Shown: positions 28,122 to 37,498 of the stretch, in pieces | Numbering within the stretch: the stretch's first letter is position 1 | Layout of the letters: every line of letters starts with the position of its first letter | Origin: Lentisphaerota bacterium | GTDB taxonomy: Bacteria > Verrucomicrobiota > Lentisphaeria > Victivallales > Victivallaceae | Direction: 5' to 3' | Length of the DNA: 64,000 nucleotides | NCBI GenBank assembly: GCA_015061815.1 | Contig: SUVW01000005.1 | Coordinates: forward strand, 80,549 to 144,548 | The notes under the pieces: generated by a model | Seen by the model: the letters and a program-made list of their open reading frames with translations, nothing else | Database searches by the model: none | Told to the model about the DNA's origin: nothing | Program-made: the position numbers and the translations under genes

Positions 28122-29369
28122 TTACATCCGGTTCGATAGTTTGTCAAGTTCCTTAACATATCTTTTCAGTGCATCCGGAAATGGCGAGAGAACATTTCTT
28201 ATCACTCCCCTGCATGCAGCAATACACATTCCGTAATTACATACCGGTACTCCGGCACGACGCGACAACCGCAGCCGGTTGAGAACTGTCCGGCGGTTGA
28301 GCATGCAGGAACCGCAATGAATCACCAGCTGGTACTCTGACAGATCATCAGGATAGTCCATCCCGGAATTGAAAGAAAAGTGTAATTTTCCGCCGCATTT
28401 TTTTTCCAGAAGCTGCGGGATTTGAATTTTGCCGATATCATTGCCTGCGGCATGATGGGTGCATCCTTCGGCGATCAGCACTCTGTCTCCGGGGCGGAGG
28501 AACTCCACTGCCGCACAACCGGCAGCAAATTCATTGATATCTCCTTTTAATCTGGACATCAAAATGGAGAATGTGGTCTGGGCGATCGTTTCCGGTGTGG
28601 TGGCCAGCATTTTATGGACCACTTGCGAATCGCATACGACCAGAGCCGGAGTTACTGCCAGTTTACGGTAAATTTCCGGGAATGCATCTTCTCTGGCGAC
28701 CAGAACCTGACTGTGTCCGTCCAGAATATCTCTTATAGCCATAACTTCCGGCAGGATCAATCTCCCTTTCGGTGCCTGTGAATCAATCGGTGTCATCAAA
28801 ACAACCAGAGAGTTTTCTGGAAAGAGATCATGTAGCAGCGGTGGATCAAGACGGGATTCCGGCAGTAATTCGAGGAGTTTTCCGGTAAGTTTTTCCAGAA
28901 ATTCATCCCGGTTTTCCGGATTTGCCGCACAAACCGTTATCCGGGAAGCCGATTGGTCATTTTCCTTCTCAAATGACATCATTTGACCGTCAGGAATGTT
29001 CAGTATGGTTATCACCGGGATTTTCCGTTCTTCAGCCATCCGGGTTATGAGTTTTTCCGGTTCGCCCCATACTCCGGGAGCTGATACCAGCAGAATCGCA
29101 TCGGCCCGGTCTATTGCCTTTACAGTTTTATCCATCCGTTGTGATCCGAGGGTTGAATCATCATCTATTCCGGCGGTATCCAGTAATACTGCAGCTCCCA
29201 GCGGCCGCAATTCCATACTTTTTTCAACTACGTCGGTGGTCGTGCCGCGCTCCGGGGAGGTGATGGCATGGTTCTGGCCGGAAATCAGATTGAATAAAGT
29301 TGATTTTCCGGCATTTACTCTGCCGCATATTGCCAGATGCAGCCGCAGTGATTTCGGTGTGGTATCCAT
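28122..29369 (-). CDS. hydF: [FeFe]-hydrogenase H-cluster maturation GTPase
   Basis: HydF is the scaffold on which the 2Fe subcluster of [FeFe] hydrogenase is built before transfer to the apoenzyme. The 415-residue protein has a GTPase domain (G1 GRVNAGKSTLF, G3 DTAG) and the C-terminal Fe-S domain with the family ligands CTHHAAGNDIGKIQIP and HCGSCMLNRR, then VCNYGMCIA. The G4 motif, normally NKxD, reads NIPD. HydE and HydG, the other two maturases, and the hydrogenase itself are not in the window. A clear promoter lies at 29402-29430. Confidence 0.93.
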   Translation of the reverse strand: MDTTPKSLRLHLAICGRVNAGKSTLFNLISGQNHAITSPERGTTTDVVEKSMELRPLGAAVLLDTAGIDDDSTLGSQRMDKTVKAIDRADAILLVSAPGVWGEPEKLITRMAEERKIPVITILNIPDGQMMSFEKENDQSASRITVCAANPENRDEFLEKLTGKLLELLPESRLDPPLLHDLFPENSLVVLMTPIDSQAPKGRLILPEVMAIRDILDGHSQVLVAREDAFPEIYRKLAVTPALVVCDSQVVHKMLATTPETIAQTTFSILMSRLKGDINEFAAGCAAVEFLRPGDRVLIAEGCTHHAAGNDIGKIQIPQLLEKKCGGKLHFSFNSGMDYPDDLSEYQLVIHCGSCMLNRRTVLNRLRLSRRAGVPVCNYGMCIAACRGVIRNVLSPFPDALKRYVKELDKLSNRM

Positions 29370-29401
29370 AAAAATTCCTGTACAAAAACATTCTCAAATA
29401 T

Positions 29402-29430
29402 AATATATCCTGTCTTTTTAAATCTTGCAA
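29402..29430 (-). promoter_or_regulatory. Promoter of the hydF series
   Basis: On the minus strand, TTGCAA (29425-29430), a 17-base spacer and TATATT (29402-29407) predict a start about 26 bases before the hydF ATG. Confidence 0.7.
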
Positions 29431-29473
29431 AGAGTAAAATATGGATTTTTTTTGAAAAAAATATAAAAAAAAG

Positions 29474-29502
29474 GTGAAAAAATCATTCAACAGTGCTATA
29501 TT
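29474..29502 (+). promoter_or_regulatory. Possible promoter of rhaA
   Basis: GTGAAA (29474-29479), 17 bases, TATATT (29497-29502). The -35 element is weak, which would suit an activated sugar-catabolic promoter. The 199-base gap to hydF is very AT-rich. Confidence 0.4.
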
Positions 29503-29568
29503 TTCTTGTGAGATGTGGTATTTATTTTGAAATAAATTTTTTTACATGCTTTTTAGGAGGGCAAAATT

Positions 29569-30813
29569 ATGTCAAAATGTTTTGAATCAGCCAAAGAACG
29601 GTACGCCGCGATGGGAGTTGATGTGGAATCGGCAATGGCCAGACTGGATGATATCCCGGTGAGCTTGCATTGCTGGCAGGGGGATGATGTGGCCGGATTT
29701 GAAAATTCCGGAACGCTTGACGGCGGTTTGGCTGTTACCGGTAACTATCCCGGACGGGCCCGCAATGCGGAAGAGCTGCGTTCTGATATCGCTGAAATGC
29801 TTAAACTTGTTCCCGGGAAAAAACGGCTCAATCTCCATGCGATTTATGCCGAAACCAATGGTCGGAAGGTGGAACGCAATGAGTTGACAACTGCTCATTT
29901 TGCCAATTGGCTGGAATTTGCCAAAGAGCAGAATATCGGTTTGGATTTCAACCCGACCTGTTTTGCGCATCCGCTGGCTGTCAACGGTACATTGACCAGT
30001 GCTGATGCCGGTGTCCGTAAATTCTGGATCGAACATGCCATTGCCTGCCGCCGGATCGCAGCTGATTTCGGAAAGCAGTTGAATAATACCTGTGTGACCA
30101 ATATCTGGATACCCGACGGTTCCAAAGATACTCCTTTTGACCGTCTGGCTCCCCGTCAGCGTCTGATGGACTCTCTGGATGAGATTTTTGCTGAAAAGAT
30201 CGATCCGGAATACAACCTTGATGCGGTGGAATGTAAACTTTTCGGTATCGGCGCTGAAAGCTGTACTTACGGGTCGCATGAGTTTTACATGGGATATGCT
30301 GTCAGCCGGGGTAAACTGCTCTGTCTGGATGCCGGTCATTTCCATCCGACTGAAGTGATTTCGGATAAAATCTCCAGTGCATTGCTCTATTTGGATGATA
30401 TTCTGCTCCATGTTTCCCGGGGAGTGCGCTGGGATAGTGACCATGTAGTTTGCTGGGATGGGGAGTTGCAGGCGATCGCTTCTGAAATCATCCGGCACAA
30501 TTTTGAAAAACGTGTCCATATCGGGTTGGATTACTTTGATGCATCCATTAATCGTCTGGCAGCATGGAGCATCGGTGCGCGCAATATGTACAAAGCTCTG
30601 CTCTTTGCTCTGCTGGAGCCGGCAAAACTGTTGGCTGATGCAGAAAATTCCGGAGATTTGTCGACCCGGTTGATGCTCCTTGAAGAGATCAAAAGCATGC
30701 CTTTCGGTGCAATTTGGAAAGAGTATTGTGACCGTAATAATGTTCCTTGCGGCATGGCGGTTATGGAAAATATCAAGAAGTATGAGCAGACTGTGCTGAG
30801 CAAACGTGCCTGA
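29569..30813 (+). CDS. rhaA: L-rhamnose isomerase
   Basis: Converts L-rhamnose to L-rhamnulose, the first step of rhamnose breakdown. The 414-residue protein matches RhaA throughout: [14 protein letters not shown] near residue 32, [49 protein letters not shown] and [13 protein letters not shown], which carry the metal-binding Glu/Asp/His residues. A strong AGGAGGG site precedes the ATG. Kinase, aldolase and transporter genes for rhamnose are absent locally. The GH106-like enzyme at 18139-21195 could supply the sugar. folE follows after 16 bases. Confidence 0.95.
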   Translation: MSKCFESAKERYAAMGVDVESAMARLDDIPVSLHCWQGDDVAGFENSGTLDGGLAVTGNYPGRARNAEELRSDIAEMLKLVPGKKRLNLHAIYAETNGRKVERNELTTAHFANWLEFAKEQNIGLDFNPTCFAHPLAVNGTLTSADAGVRKFWIEHAIACRRIAADFGKQLNNTCVTNIWIPDGSKDTPFDRLAPRQRLMDSLDEIFAEKIDPEYNLDAVECKLFGIGAESCTYGSHEFYMGYAVSRGKLLCLDAGHFHPTEVISDKISSALLYLDDILLHVSRGVRWDSDHVVCWDGELQAIASEIIRHNFEKRVHIGLDYFDASINRLAAWSIGARNMYKALLFALLEPAKLLADAENSGDLSTRLMLLEEIKSMPFGAIWKEYCDRNNVPCGMAVMENIKKYEQTVLSKRA

Positions 30814-30829
30814 ATGGAAAAGATTTATT

Positions 30830-31375
30830 ATGGATATGCAGAATAATATCCGGGAGATCCTCATCGAATTGGGTGAGGACCCTGAACGCGAAGGGTTGCT
30901 GAAGACTCCGGAAAGAGTCGATCGCAGTTTGCGTTTTTTGACCAGAGGCTATCACCAGAAGTTGGAAGATGTGGTCAACGGTGCGCTTTTTGAAGCGGAA
31001 TCCGATGATATGGTCATCGTGCGTGATATTGAATTTTTCAGTATGTGTGAGCATCATATGCTGCCGTTTTTCGGGAAATGTCACGTCGGATACATCCCGC
31101 AGGGAAAAATCATCGGAGTCAGTAAAATCGCCCGGATAGTTGATATGTTCGCCAGAAGATTGCAGGTGCAGGAGCGTTTGACCAAAGAGATCGCTCACGC
31201 ATTGCAGGATATACTGGGGGCCGAAGGAGTCGGAGTGGTTATGGATGCCCGGCATTTGTGTATGCAGATGCGCGGTGTGGAAAAGCAGAATTCGGTAATG
31301 ACTACCAGTTCCATGCTTGGCAGTTTCCGGCGGGAACTGGCTACCCGTAATGAATTTACCCGTTTGATACGATGA
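30830..31375 (+). CDS. folE: GTP cyclohydrolase I
   Basis: Makes dihydroneopterin triphosphate from GTP, the first step of folate synthesis. The 181-residue protein has [15 protein letters not shown], the zinc-binding [42 protein letters not shown] and the closing [16 protein letters not shown]. The ATG at 30830 is preferred over an upstream GTG at 30806 that overlaps the rhaA stop. It overlaps dtd by ATGA. Its location behind rhaA appears to be simple operon packing. Confidence 0.95.
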   Translation: MDMQNNIREILIELGEDPEREGLLKTPERVDRSLRFLTRGYHQKLEDVVNGALFEAESDDMVIVRDIEFFSMCEHHMLPFFGKCHVGYIPQGKIIGVSKIARIVDMFARRLQVQERLTKEIAHALQDILGAEGVGVVMDARHLCMQMRGVEKQNSVMTTSSMLGSFRRELATRNEFTRLIR

Positions 31376-31839
31376 GAGCTTTGATCCAGAGAGTTTCCCG
31401 GGCTTCGGTAACTGTCGATGGAGAGTTGACCGGAACTGTCGGCCCGGGATTGTTGGTTTTTTTGGGCGTCGCGCCGCAGGATGATGGGGAAATCGCCTCG
31501 TTTCTGGCAGAGAGATGTGCCACGCTGCGTATTTTTGAAGATGATGCCGGAAAAATGAACCGTTCTCTGATCGATATCGGCGGCCGAATGCTTGTAGTTT
31601 CGCAATTTACTCTTTTTGCCGATACTACTCAAGGCAGACGTCCTTATTTCGGAAATGCTGCGCCGCCGGAGCTGGCGGATGACCTTTATGAAAAATTCAA
31701 GGCAGCGGCTGCCGGATCGGTTCCGGTGGCATGCGGAAAATTCGGGGCGGATATGCAGGTGTCTCTCTGCAATGATGGCCCGGTAACGATCATGCTTGAA
31801 GCTGTCCGTAATGATTCCGGACGGATCACGTTGATTTGA
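31372..31839 (+). CDS. dtd: D-aminoacyl-tRNA deacylase
   Basis: Hydrolyses D-aminoacyl-tRNAs, proofreading translation. The 155-residue protein starts [18 protein letters not shown] and has the catalytic [17 protein letters not shown] and the cross-subunit NDGPVTI (canonical NxGPVT), as expected of DTD. It overlaps the folE stop. It is convergent with lldP, with no spacer and no visible terminator between the two stops. Confidence 0.95.
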   Translation: MRALIQRVSRASVTVDGELTGTVGPGLLVFLGVAPQDDGEIASFLAERCATLRIFEDDAGKMNRSLIDIGGRMLVVSQFTLFADTTQGRRPYFGNAAPPELADDLYEKFKAAAAGSVPVACGKFGADMQVSLCNDGPVTIMLEAVRNDSGRITLI

Positions 31840-33456
31840 TCATCCTGCCAGACAGCCGCATATTGCGGTAAGGATGCCCATTATTATAACCGGAATGATA
31901 TTCAGCATGATTATTTTACCCTCTTTGCCGGATGCATTTACGGTGGCGCATGCAGCGATCACACCGCTGATACGGATCATGCTGCCCAATCCCCCTCCGA
32001 TGTTTTGTAAAGCTACGATCAAGGTCGTGGGGAGTTCCAGCATGGCAGCAGTGTTATATTGCAGCGGGACAAACAGAATATTTGACACTGTACATGAACC
32101 GGTGAAAAATGTTCCGAGTATGCCGATAAACGGTGCGCCGAATGAATATGCTTTGCCAAAAAGTTTGGCAGCTGCAAAGGCTATACAATCCAGCATACCG
32201 GGAACTCCGGAACTGTTGTCGGCCGAAAAGAGCATGATCTGTACGATCGCCACACTGGCAGCAATGGCGATTGCGGACAAGCTTATCTGACGGATAGTGC
32301 CGGAAAGGATTTTCCATTGTTCTTTGAGCGTTATCCGCCAGCAAATCGAACTGACAATTGCGATCAGGGAAATCGGTACCAGACCGGGGTTGTTCAATAT
32401 GTTCCAGGATGAGTTGCTGCCGGGGATATTCAGTATTTCCGGTAATTTTATTTGAACCAGATTGAAAAAATCTTTGAAACAACTTCCCGGCATCCGTAAA
32501 ACAATCAGCGTCAGGGCCATTATTGCATAGGGCAGCCATGCTTGAAATGCCGGTTTGGCCGGTTTGTTATGGATTCCGTTACCTGGAAAATCAGAGTTCT
32601 TTTTGTCATCCGGGAAGTTCCATACATATTTAGGAATACATATTTTGGATTTGATCAGCAAAAGTATTACCGGCAAGCCGACTGCGGCACCGATCATGGA
32701 TGGCAGCTCCGGACCGAGATAGAGTGCTGTAAGCCGCCAGGGGATGATATAAGCTGCTGCAGAGAGCAAAGATAACGGAATTATCTCCACTATCGAGCGT
32801 AATTTTCGGTGACCGCCGCTGACTGTGATCATAAGAATAATCGCCATCAATGGTATGACCAAACCCGAAACTCCGGAAATCAGAGTAAATTTATCGATCA
32901 TTTCTCCGGCAAAAGAATCAATATTGACACCGCTTGCTTCCAACTGGCCGGAGATGGCACCGGTTGCCGTAATCGTCGGAATGCCAACTGCTCCGAATGG
33001 AACCGGCAGCGTGTTGCAGATCAGCGAAGCCGCAACTGCAATCAACGGCGGAAAGCCCAAACCGGCCAATAACGGAGCCGCCAACGCCGGAGCAGCACCG
33101 AATCCGGAGGCTCCTTCGACAAAACCGCTGAAAAGCCACGCAATTACGATCAATTGTATCCTGCGGTCACTGCTGATATTGGAAAAAGTCCGGTTGATAC
33201 TGTCCATCGCTCCTGAATGGCGTAATACATTGAGTAAAAGGACTGCTCCGAAGATGATAAATATGATATCCAGAGATTTGAATATCCCCAATATTGATGC
33301 TGCTGCTGCGGTTTGCCAGGAGGTTTTCCAAAAGCATAATGCAAAGATCGCGGTCAGCAGCCACGCCAGCGGCATCGCTTTGCCCGGAGAAACTTTGAAT
33401 TTACACATCAGGATCAGGGCGCAAACAACAGGCAGCAGTGCGGCAAAAACAAACAT
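31840..33456 (-). CDS. lldP: L-lactate permease family transporter
   Basis: A 538-residue inner-membrane protein of the lactate permease (LctP) family, which takes up lactate or glycolate with protons. There are about 12-14 hydrophobic segments. The family signature FSGFVEGASGFGAAPALAAPLLAGLGFPPL lies near residue 110, followed by CNTLPVPFGAVGIPTI. The C-terminal half repeats the pattern (GTFFTGSCTVSNILFVPLQ). Substrate specificity among short 2-hydroxy acids cannot be told from sequence. It has its own promoter. Confidence 0.9.
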   Translation of the reverse strand: MFVFAALLPVVCALILMCKFKVSPGKAMPLAWLLTAIFALCFWKTSWQTAAAASILGIFKSLDIIFIIFGAVLLLNVLRHSGAMDSINRTFSNISSDRRIQLIVIAWLFSGFVEGASGFGAAPALAAPLLAGLGFPPLIAVAASLICNTLPVPFGAVGIPTITATGAISGQLEASGVNIDSFAGEMIDKFTLISGVSGLVIPLMAIILMITVSGGHRKLRSIVEIIPLSLLSAAAYIIPWRLTALYLGPELPSMIGAAVGLPVILLLIKSKICIPKYVWNFPDDKKNSDFPGNGIHNKPAKPAFQAWLPYAIMALTLIVLRMPGSCFKDFFNLVQIKLPEILNIPGSNSSWNILNNPGLVPISLIAIVSSICWRITLKEQWKILSGTIRQISLSAIAIAASVAIVQIMLFSADNSSGVPGMLDCIAFAAAKLFGKAYSFGAPFIGILGTFFTGSCTVSNILFVPLQYNTAAMLELPTTLIVALQNIGGGLGSMIRISGVIAACATVNASGKEGKIIMLNIIPVIIMGILTAICGCLAG

Positions 33457-33510
33457 ATTTCAAATAATTATTTTATAAGATTATTGGCCCATTATACGAT
33501 ATTGTCCTAT

Positions 33511-33539
33511 AATATAACGGTGATTCAGGAAAAAATCAA
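33511..33539 (-). promoter_or_regulatory. Promoter of lldP
   Basis: Minus strand: TTGATT (33534-33539), 17 bases, TATATT (33511-33516). It is just downstream of a terminator hairpin, so lldP is insulated from upstream transcription. Confidence 0.65.
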
Positions 33540-33547
33540 GAAAAATA

Positions 33548-33580
33548 CCGCCGGAATCCAATTGTTTTTGAATCCGGCGG
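33548..33580 (-). terminator. Intrinsic terminator after the symporter remnant
   Basis: An eight-base stem CCGCCGGA/TCCGGCGG is followed on the minus strand by TATTTTTC. It sits 20 bases after the stop of the decayed symporter fragment, where the terminator of the once-intact gene would be. Confidence 0.65.
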
Positions 33581-33599
33581 CAGATTTGTTGTCAGACGG

Positions 33600-33890
33600 T
33601 TATTTTTTATCAGCGGCTTGTTGTTCGACCGCTTCAAGTTGTGCTTTGTCAGCCAGTGACATGTTTCTTGAAACTGATCCGTTGTCCAGATGGTTGATCA
33701 CCCGGCGTTCCGGAGATTTGAAAAGATCGATCAAATCTTTGATGCCGCCGTAACCGAGCCAGAAAGTGGTTATGAAGGCGATCGTACCGGGAATGACCAG
33801 TTTCACAATGAAAAAGCAGGTACTTCACCATGATTCCGGCCGGGGAACAAACTGATTCAAGATGAGTACAACCAGAAGTGAGAACAGGAA
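33600..33890 (-). pseudogene. Remnant of a sodium:solute symporter (C-terminal end only)
   Basis: Translating the minus strand from 33890 gives a final transmembrane helix (FLFSLLVVLILNQF), then VPRPESW, a TGA stop at 33825-33827, then STCFFIVKLVIPGTIAF, FWLGYGGIKDLIDLF and a charged tail ending in VEQQAADKK. This matches the shape of the last ~95 residues of SSS-family (SLC5-like) transporters: last helix, linker, last helix, 'GG-DL--LF', cytoplasmic tail. Everything upstream is missing, and an in-frame TAA lies at 33891-33893. The tail is still well preserved, so the decay looks recent. The GTG-initiated 68-residue frame alone is unlikely to be a real gene. A dedicated terminator remains downstream. 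Confidence 0.65.
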
Positions 33891-33928
33891 TTAATCGATG
33901 AAAGTGAATGTGAGTTTTTCAAATTCTT

Positions 33929-36013
33929 TTATTCATTCGTTTGTAAAAAATCATAAATTTTCCGTTGACTTCTGGATTGCAGAGGATTTTTTCCTGCAGG
34001 ACGGGAATAATTGCCATTTGGCAGCAGCCCCCTTTTCTTATCACGGTCATGAAGGTGATAATCCAAAATTTTCATGATTTTTCTTTTGATGTTTTTATCC
34101 CGGACCGGGAACATCAATTCTATTCTCCGGTCAAGATTGCGCGGCATCCAGTCTGCACTGGAACAGTACAACTCATCATTTCCGTTGTTGCCGAAGTAAA
34201 ACACTCTGGAGTGTTCCAAAAAACGGTCAATAATACTGATTATACGGAGATTTTTCTCTTTTTTTTGTATCCGGCAGCAGCATATACCTCTGACGATCAA
34301 ATCGATTTTTACCCCGCTGGCAGCAGCCTGATGAATAAGATTGACCAATTCCGGATCAGAAAAACTGTTCATTTTTGCAATGATCCGTCCTTTGCTGCCA
34401 AGCTTTATTTCCCGGGTTATCAGGTGGATCAATTTTCGGCGCAAATCAAATGGTGCAGTACTGATTGCATTCCATTTTTCCGGCGGTTCGGTACTGCCGC
34501 TCAACAAATTGAAAAGCACCGCTGCATCAGCAGTCAATTCCGGATCGCAGCTCAATAAACTGAAATCTGTGTACAATTCCGCCGTCCGGTCATTATAATT
34601 GCCGGTGCCGAAGTGAACATAACTGTGTAAAGCTCCGGCTTCTTTGCGGACGATAAGCAGAGCTTTGCAATGAACTTTCAACCCCGGCACACCATAAGCG
34701 ACATGAGCTCCGGAAAGGTCGAGCAATTCTGCCCACGCAATGTTGTTGCTTTCATCAAAGCGTGCTTTTAATTCGACCAGAACGGTGACCTGCTTGCCGT
34801 TTTCGGCAGCGCGCCTCAAAGCTTTTACCACCGGGGAATTGCCGCTTACCCGGTAAAGAGTCTGTTTGATAGCTACCACAGCCGGATCCTCGGCGGCCTC
34901 TTCCAGCAGCCGGATCAATGGATCAAAACTCTGGTATGGGTGTACCAGAAGAATATTTTTTTCGGCAGCGATGGCATCGAATACCAGCGGATATTTGGAA
35001 AAAAGTTCCGGAGTCTGCGGGGGCCAAACCGGTTCAAGCAGATCCGGACGATTGATTTTATCAATCAATTCAGCATATTGCTTGAGATGTAAAGCTCCGG
35101 GCATGCGGTAACAGAATTCGGGTTCAAGTTCCAAAGATGAAGTCAGATATTTCTGGAGCGCAGTATCACAGTACCCGGTTGAAAACTCCAACCGCACCGG
35201 AGCGCGGGAACGGCGTTGACGGAGTTTATTCTGTAAAGCATGCAGCAGATCTTCGCAGTCATCATTGTCGATGGAATAGTCCATATCTCTGGTTATCCGG
35301 AAAAGCTGCATCGCCTGGATTATTCCTCCGGGGAACAGTAATCCGGCATTTTCGGCGATCAATTCTTCCAGCATGATGAAAGATTTTTCTCCGTTCCGTT
35401 TCCCGGGGACAGAGATAAAACGGTCAAATAGTTCCGGAACTTCCACAAAAGCGGTAAGTTTTTTTTTGCTCTTGGGAAAGAACAGTTTGAGAGCCAACTC
35501 GACAGCTCCGGAATTCAACAGAGGAAACGGATGTGATGGATCGACAGCCAGCGGTGTGAGTGCCGGCATGATCTCCTGTTGAAAAAAAATGGTCATCTGC
35601 GCTTGGATATCCCCGGATAAATCCCGGAATTTGCGGATGAAAACACCTTCAGTTTCCAGTTGCGGTATGATATGGTCGTTCAGCAGGGAATACTGTTTTT
35701 TCAGCATGATGGAAATTTTTTTCCGGGCATGCATCAATTGTTGGGATGGAGTCTTTCCGGCCGGGTCGCATTTGTTTACTCCGGCATGGATCAATTGACG
35801 TAATCCGGCAACTCTGACCATGAAAAATTCATCAAGATTACTGCTGAATATCGCAATGAATTTTAATCTTTCCAGCAAAGGATTCACCGGAAAGCGCGCT
35901 TCATCCAGTACCCGGTCATTGAAGTCGAGCCACGATAACTCCCTGTTGATAAAAAGATCAGGGTCTGAAAAGGTTTTCGAACCAGTTTTTTGCTTCGGGA
36001 TTGTAGTATTCAT
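33929..36013 (-). CDS. ppk: Polyphosphate kinase 1
   Basis: Synthesises polyphosphate from ATP at the membrane or cytoplasm. The 694-residue protein has the N-terminal FINRELSWLDFNDRVLDEA, the phospholipase-D-like kinase domains with VPGLKVHCKALLIVRKEAG (the autophosphorylated His region) and SYVHFGTGNYNDRTAELYTDFSL, and the C-terminal LDRRIELMFPV. I start at the ATG 36011-36013. It gives the normal length and about 17 residues before the conserved N-terminal motif, at the cost of a 56-base overlap with the upstream lipoprotein gene. No later start exists before the motif. Confidence 0.93.
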   Translation of the reverse strand: MNTTIPKQKTGSKTFSDPDLFINRELSWLDFNDRVLDEARFPVNPLLERLKFIAIFSSNLDEFFMVRVAGLRQLIHAGVNKCDPAGKTPSQQLMHARKKISIMLKKQYSLLNDHIIPQLETEGVFIRKFRDLSGDIQAQMTIFFQQEIMPALTPLAVDPSHPFPLLNSGAVELALKLFFPKSKKKLTAFVEVPELFDRFISVPGKRNGEKSFIMLEELIAENAGLLFPGGIIQAMQLFRITRDMDYSIDNDDCEDLLHALQNKLRQRRSRAPVRLEFSTGYCDTALQKYLTSSLELEPEFCYRMPGALHLKQYAELIDKINRPDLLEPVWPPQTPELFSKYPLVFDAIAAEKNILLVHPYQSFDPLIRLLEEAAEDPAVVAIKQTLYRVSGNSPVVKALRRAAENGKQVTVLVELKARFDESNNIAWAELLDLSGAHVAYGVPGLKVHCKALLIVRKEAGALHSYVHFGTGNYNDRTAELYTDFSLLSCDPELTADAAVLFNLLSGSTEPPEKWNAISTAPFDLRRKLIHLITREIKLGSKGRIIAKMNSFSDPELVNLIHQAAASGVKIDLIVRGICCCRIQKKEKNLRIISIIDRFLEHSRVFYFGNNGNDELYCSSADWMPRNLDRRIELMFPVRDKNIKRKIMKILDYHLHDRDKKRGLLPNGNYSRPAGKNPLQSRSQRKIYDFLQTNE

Positions 36014-36539
36014 AATTCTTTTTGGCAAACTTGACAATGCCTCTGGCAGTATAATTATCAACTCCGATCCGGACTCTGACCCAATCTTTAGATCCATCCT
36101 GATAACTTTCCGGGATAAAAGAACCGGCATAACGGTCATCGACCATCATTACCACTTCCCGGTTTTTATTTCCTCCGGTCAGCATCATCCATTGGGTTTT
36201 TCCCATGCGGTCAATACGGATTTCCAAATCATATATGTCCGGATTTCCCGGACGTGGAATCGCCCGGGCCTGCCGGATGCGTTTGCTGCTGAAAAGAGCA
36301 TTGGTATTGATGCATACAGTATTTTCATGATCGATATTGATCTCTCTTTCCAACATGGTTGCGCGCGGATATTTGACAACCTCAAATATGCCGATGTTGA
36401 ACCGGGTTTCAAATTCATCACTGGAAGGATCTTCAGAAGTATAACTCTCTTCCAGAGCTTCCCGGAAAATTTCACATCCGGAAAAGAGGAACATGCCGCA
36501 CGCCAGCAGTGTCAGATAACGCAGTTTTAATGATTTCAT
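35958..36539 (-). CDS. Hypothetical lipoprotein
   Basis: A 193-residue protein with a lipoprotein signal (MKSLKLRYLTLLACGMFLFSGCEIF; lipobox FSGC). The mature part is soluble and has no motif I recognise. It contains a beta-rich region (DIYDLEIRIDRMGKTQWMML). The ATG at 36537-36539 has GGAG nine bases upstream. Its end overlaps ppk, so the two are co-transcribed. A role in envelope or phosphate physiology would be speculation. Confidence 0.7.
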   Translation of the reverse strand: MKSLKLRYLTLLACGMFLFSGCEIFREALEESYTSEDPSSDEFETRFNIGIFEVVKYPRATMLEREINIDHENTVCINTNALFSSKRIRQARAIPRPGNPDIYDLEIRIDRMGKTQWMMLTGGNKNREVVMMVDDRYAGSFIPESYQDGSKDWVRVRIGVDNYTARGIVKFAKKNYEYYNPEAKNWFENLFRP

Positions 36540-36582
36540 CAATAAAATCTCCAAAAAATGTGATTAAAATCCTTTTTGCTTC

Positions 36583-36611
36583 TTGCGAAGCATTTGATGT
36601 TCATGTATATT
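36583..36611 (+). promoter_or_regulatory. Promoter of aroE-pilD-dCMP deaminase
   Basis: TTGCGA (36583-36588), 17 bases, TATATT (36606-36611), about 40 bases before the aroE ATG. Confidence 0.6.
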
Positions 36612-36652
36612 AACCCCAAAAGCATAAAATTTCCAGTCAAAGTGATAAAAAA

Positions 36653-37498
36653 ATGAGAAAATATTTGGTAATTGGCGATCCGGTGGGGCACAGCAGGTCT
36701 CCCGGGATGCAGAATGCGGCATTTGAGGCTGCCGGGTTGGGGCGGCCATACGGACGGCAGTTGGTTCATCCGGAAGAGTTGGCGGAATTCTTTGAATATG
36801 CCCGTGAGAATCTGGCCGGAGTCAATTTGACCGTGCCGCATAAACTGCAGGCCGCAGAGTTGTCTGATGAATTGACCCCGAGAGCCGAAGCTTGCGGAAG
36901 TGTGAATACTTTGATCATTTCCGACCGGAGGATCATAGGAGATTCCACCGACGGAATCGGATTGGAAGAAGCGTTGAAATATTGTTTTAACGATACTCTT
37001 GCCGGAAAAAGGATAGTTTTCTGCGGGGCGGGCGGCGCGGCCCGGGCTACGGCAGTTCATCTGGCCGGGTGCGGAGTGCAGGATGTGAGCTTTATCAACC
37101 GGACTTTATCCAAAGCGGAGGAACTTTCTGCTCTGTGCCGCACTCTTTATCCGGACGTTTCCGGCGTTTGTACGACATTTGCTGATGAGAATGACGTTGA
37201 GATGCTTTTGGAGTCGGCAGATTACTTGATTCAGGCGACATCAGTAGGTTTGAAACCTGACGATCCGTCACCATTGGCCGGAAAGTTTTTTCATCCGGGA
37301 ATGAAAGTGAAAATTTTTGATACGATTTATCATCCGACAGCGTTGCAAAAGATTGCCGCTGCCAACGGGATCGCGTGTGTCAACGGTATGGAAATGCTGA
37401 TCCGGCAGGGGGCGGCCAGCTTTGAGTTGTGGACCGGGGTCAAGCCGGATTTGTCTGCCATGCGACGCGGATTTGAAGCTGGAGGAGATGGTGCATGA
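36653..37498 (+). CDS. aroE: Shikimate dehydrogenase
   Basis: NADP-dependent reduction of 3-dehydroshikimate in the aromatic amino acid pathway. The 281-residue protein shows the substrate-binding GHSRSPGMQNAAF, VNLTVPHK with the catalytic Lys, GDSTDGIGL with the catalytic Asp, the nucleotide site CGAGGAARATAVHL and the closing NGMEMLIRQGAASFELWTG. There is no clear ribosome-binding site. The last four bases overlap the prepilin peptidase gene. Confidence 0.95.
   Translation: MRKYLVIGDPVGHSRSPGMQNAAFEAAGLGRPYGRQLVHPEELAEFFEYARENLAGVNLTVPHKLQAAELSDELTPRAEACGSVNTLIISDRRIIGDSTDGIGLEEALKYCFNDTLAGKRIVFCGAGGAARATAVHLAGCGVQDVSFINRTLSKAEELSALCRTLYPDVSGVCTTFADENDVEMLLESADYLIQATSVGLKPDDPSPLAGKFFHPGMKVKIFDTIYHPTALQKIAAANGIACVNGMEMLIRQGAASFELWTGVKPDLSAMRRGFEAGGDGA

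Noticed and set aside
29587..30864. 425-codon minus-strand frame opposite rhaA
   Set aside because: The plus strand encodes full-length L-rhamnose isomerase with all motifs; the opposite frame is a shadow.
33600..33806. Independent 68-residue membrane protein
   Set aside because: It starts with GTG in mid-helix without a ribosome-binding site, and the same frame upstream of a TGA continues the symporter-like sequence; better explained as a remnant.
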